Part shown: positions 7,200 through 7,969 of the stretch, one piece after another
How the letters are laid out: every line of letters starts with the position of its first letter
Numbering within the stretch: position 1 is the stretch's first letter
DNA from: Melioribacteraceae bacterium
GTDB taxonomy: Bacteria; Bacteroidota; Ignavibacteria; Ignavibacteriales; Melioribacteraceae
Assembly (NCBI GenBank): GCA_026987055.1
Contig: JALSNL010000404.1
Coordinates: 1 to 7,969 of the forward strand
DNA length: 7,969 nt
Direction of reading: 5' to 3'
Translations under genes and position numbers: made by a program
Notes under the pieces: generated by a model
The model's input: only the letters and a program-made list of their open reading frames with translations
Database searches by the model: none
Told to the model about the DNA's origin: nothing

Positions 7200-7217
7200 T
7201 AAGAATAAAAATACAAA
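7200..7217. promoter_or_regulatory. Candidate ARG box 2 (ArgR operator)
   Basis: TAAGAATAAAAATACAAA fits the ArgR operator pattern TNTGNATWWWWATNCANA with a single mismatch (A for T at position 3). Its core GAATAAAAAT resembles the Bacillus-type ARG box. It sits 6 bp upstream of the TTG of the putative argC promoter, a sensible place for ArgR to interfere with polymerase. The AT-rich background raises the chance of a false match. Confidence 0.5.
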
Positions 7218-7252
7218 TATTTTTGCATAGCGAATGAACAATGCAAAAATAT
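7217..7252. repeat. 12-bp perfect inverted repeat between the two ARG-box-like sites
   Basis: ATATTTTTGCAT (7217-7228) and ATGCAAAAATAT (7241-7252) are exact reverse complements around a 12-base spacer. The arms contain TTTGCAT and ATGCAAA, which match the two ARG half-site patterns (TNTGNAT and ATNCANA) in the right orientation but 12 rather than 4 bases apart. It fills the space between the two ARG-box candidates, touching each by one to three bases. It could be an extended ArgR-binding platform, a site for a second regulator, or a stem in a transcript crossing the region. Confidence 0.6.
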
Positions 7253-7267
7253 GCATAATTATACATA
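7250..7267. promoter_or_regulatory. Candidate ARG box 1 (ArgR operator), full consensus match
   Basis: TATGCATAATTATACATA agrees with TNTGNATWWWWATNCANA at all constrained positions and is nearly palindromic. Against the E. coli form (TGAAT/ATTCA halves) it differs only at the two less conserved half-site positions. It lies 246 bases before argC and 39 bases before the start of the divergent 120-residue gene, so it may serve either or both. argR in the same operon supplies the regulator. Confidence 0.6.
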
Positions 7268-7288
7268 GAAGATGTTTTGTCCTATAAT
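7260..7288 (+). promoter_or_regulatory. Possible promoter of the divergent small gene
   Basis: TATAAT at 7283-7288 has TATACA (7260-7265, four of six with TTGACA) 17 bases upstream, 18 bases before the ATG at 7307. The -35 falls inside ARG box 1, so ArgR bound there would block it. The -35 is weak and TATAAT is common in such DNA. Confidence 0.3.
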
Positions 7289-7306
7289 TTATTTTACTAA
7301 AATAAC

Positions 7307-7669
7307 ATGAAAAGAAAAAGAACTAACTTGGATACTGCAGAAGCTAATTATTTATATGCTCAAGTTTTGGTTGAGTTTAATAGTTATGAAAAATTTAAAA
7401 ACCTTTCTATTCCGGAAAGAAATAATTTAATAGATGAAGTTTGTGCAAAAGTTATTGATGAAGCAAATAAACAAAAACAAGATAGAGAAGCAATTAAGTT
7501 TGAATTAAATTCCTATAAATTAAGTGAAGAAGAAAAGAAAAAATTTTATGATGAATCTTTTTATCAAAAGGATTTGATTAAGCCGGATAATTTTAATGAT
7601 AAAATGAAAGAAAAATATTTTGAACTTATAAAAAATTCGGTTTATAAGAAAATGAATGTTTATAACTAA
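7307..7669 (+). CDS. Hypothetical protein, small charged helical, divergent from argC
   Basis: I do not recognise this 120-residue protein. It starts MKRKRTNLDTAEANYLY and is rich in Lys, Glu, Asn and Tyr, with one cysteine (Cys46), no hydrophobic segment long enough for a membrane helix, and no signal peptide, so it should be cytoplasmic. Residues from about 28 to 80 look largely alpha-helical (LSIPERNNLIDEVCAKVI, then a KQKQDREAIKF stretch, then LSEEEKKKFYDE); no nucleotide-binding or catalytic motif is visible. Codon use is as AT-rich as the neighbours and the frame is long and clean, which supports a real gene. No Shine-Dalgarno precedes the ATG (ACTAAAATAAC-ATG), as is common in Bacteroidota. 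Its 5' end shares the control region with argC and lies 39 bases from an ARG-box match, so arginine-linked regulation is possible but not shown. Confidence 0.75.
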   Translation: MKRKRTNLDTAEANYLYAQVLVEFNSYEKFKNLSIPERNNLIDEVCAKVIDEANKQKQDREAIKFELNSYKLSEEEKKKFYDESFYQKDLIKPDNFNDKMKEKYFELIKNSVYKKMNVYN

Positions 7670-7747
7670 TTCTTCACATAATTAAATAATAGCTATTTTA
7701 TAATAGTAAAAAATGTTTCTTTGTGGTGCTTTATGGAAAAAACATTG

Positions 7748-7788
7748 CTCAGAGTTACACAGTGAAGACACAGAGGCTCACTGAGAAA
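7748..7788. repeat. Degenerate CAGAG direct repeat, about 10-11 bp period
   Basis: CAGAG (7750), CAGTG (7760), CAGAG (7771) and CTGAG (7781) recur at steps of 10, 11 and 10 bases, embedded in similar TTACACAGTG / GACACAGAG text. Together with TTTGTGGTGCTTTATGG just upstream (about 7720-7736), this resembles intergenic 'CACAGAGACACAGAG' elements I recall from various environmental bacterial genomes. I could not compare it with other copies. It is noncoding, between two convergent genes. Confidence 0.5.
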
Positions 7789-7797
7789 AGTAACCGC

Positions 7798-7810
7798 CGG
7801 CTTTATGCCG
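7798..7810. repeat. Small GC hairpin next to the CAGAG repeat
   Basis: CGGC-TTTAT-GCCG forms a 4-bp stem with a 5-base loop in a local GC-rich patch (CCGCCGGC) between two converging genes. No long T-run follows directly on either strand, so it is at best a weak terminator; it may be part of the neighbouring repeat element. Confidence 0.3.
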
Positions 7811-7842
7811 TCGTACTTATTTTAAAAAAAATCTTAAAATCA

Positions 7843-7969
7843 TTATTCTTTTACGGAATCGGATTCTATTTTTCTTTTGGATATTTTAACACCAAGATAT
7901 TGTCCTAAGAAAAAAGCTCCCACTAAAATAGGATATGTATAAAGTTGAAATCCTATATCGGAATAAATT
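7843..7969 (-). CDS. C-terminal end of an unidentified membrane protein (5' end outside window)
   Basis: The minus strand is open from the window edge to a TAA at 7843-7845, giving 41 residues that end KISKRKIESDSVKE. Before this tail is a hydrophobic stretch, LYTYPILVGAFFLGQYLGV, able to form one membrane helix. It is followed by a Lys/Arg-rich tail, the usual arrangement for a last helix with a cytoplasmic C-terminus. Composition and layout look like a real protein end, not a chance frame, but the piece is too short to name a family. It converges with the plus-strand gene ending at 7669, and the 173 bases between hold the CAGAG repeat. Confidence 0.6.
   Translation of the reverse strand, partial: IYSDIGFQLYTYPILVGAFFLGQYLGVKISKRKIESDSVKE

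Noticed and set aside
7693..7706. CTATT/AATAG stem after the 120-residue gene as a terminator
   Set aside because: Only 5 mostly A-T pairs and no T-run after it on the plus strand; too weak to call.
7723..7908. Plus-strand 61-codon frame at the right end
   Set aside because: It runs through the CAGAG repeat and antisense to the membrane-protein end at 7843-7969; composition does not look coding.
1..7969. Defence system, mobile element, CRISPR array, tRNA or rRNA
   Set aside because: I found no transposase, nuclease, regularly spaced array or structured RNA gene; nearly all coding sequence is a standard arginine operon.

Overview
This is an AT-rich bacterial window dominated by an arginine-biosynthesis operon on the minus strand. 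In transcription order, right to left, it reads argC, argJ, argB, argD, argR, argG, then after a 165-base gap argH, which is cut by the left edge. The gene order with argR inside the cluster, the low G+C, a Bacteroidota-type TAnnTTTG promoter motif and weak Shine-Dalgarno sites together suggest the Bacteroidota/Chlorobiota/Ignavibacteriota group. As I recall, Chlorobium-type clusters read argCJBDFRGH. An AT-rich Ignavibacteria-like organism is my best guess, inferred from layout only.

Left part (1-1095): the first 310 residues of argininosuccinate lyase, then a gene-free gap holding a perfect 10-bp inverted repeat and a possible separate argH promoter. Middle (1096-7004): six tightly packed genes, with junctions from a 14-base overlap (argB/argD) and a 1-base overlap (argR/argG) to gaps of 15-30 bases. 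The encoded enzymes take N-acetylglutamate to ornithine (ArgB, ArgC, ArgD, with ArgJ recycling the acetyl group) and citrulline to arginine (ArgG, ArgH). Ornithine carbamoyltransferase (argF), which links the two halves, is absent between argD and argR and nowhere else in the window.

Right part (7005-7969): a 302-base divergent control region separates argC from an unrecognised 120-residue gene on the plus strand. It contains one 18-bp site that fits the ARG-box pattern TNTGNATWWWWATNCANA at every constrained position, a second with one mismatch, a 12-bp inverted repeat lying exactly between them, and a Bacteroidota-like promoter facing argC. It also contains a GC-rich hairpin-forming leader with a 27-codon open frame. 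ArgR from the operon probably binds here and controls the operon, and perhaps the divergent gene too. Beyond that gene lie a degenerate CAGAG-type repeat with about 10-11 bp periodicity, a small GC hairpin, and the C-terminal end of an unidentified membrane protein on the minus strand.

No defence system, mobile element, CRISPR array, tRNA or rRNA was seen. The most novel material is in the argC control region and the small divergent gene; the enzymes themselves are ordinary members of their families with a few unusual residues.
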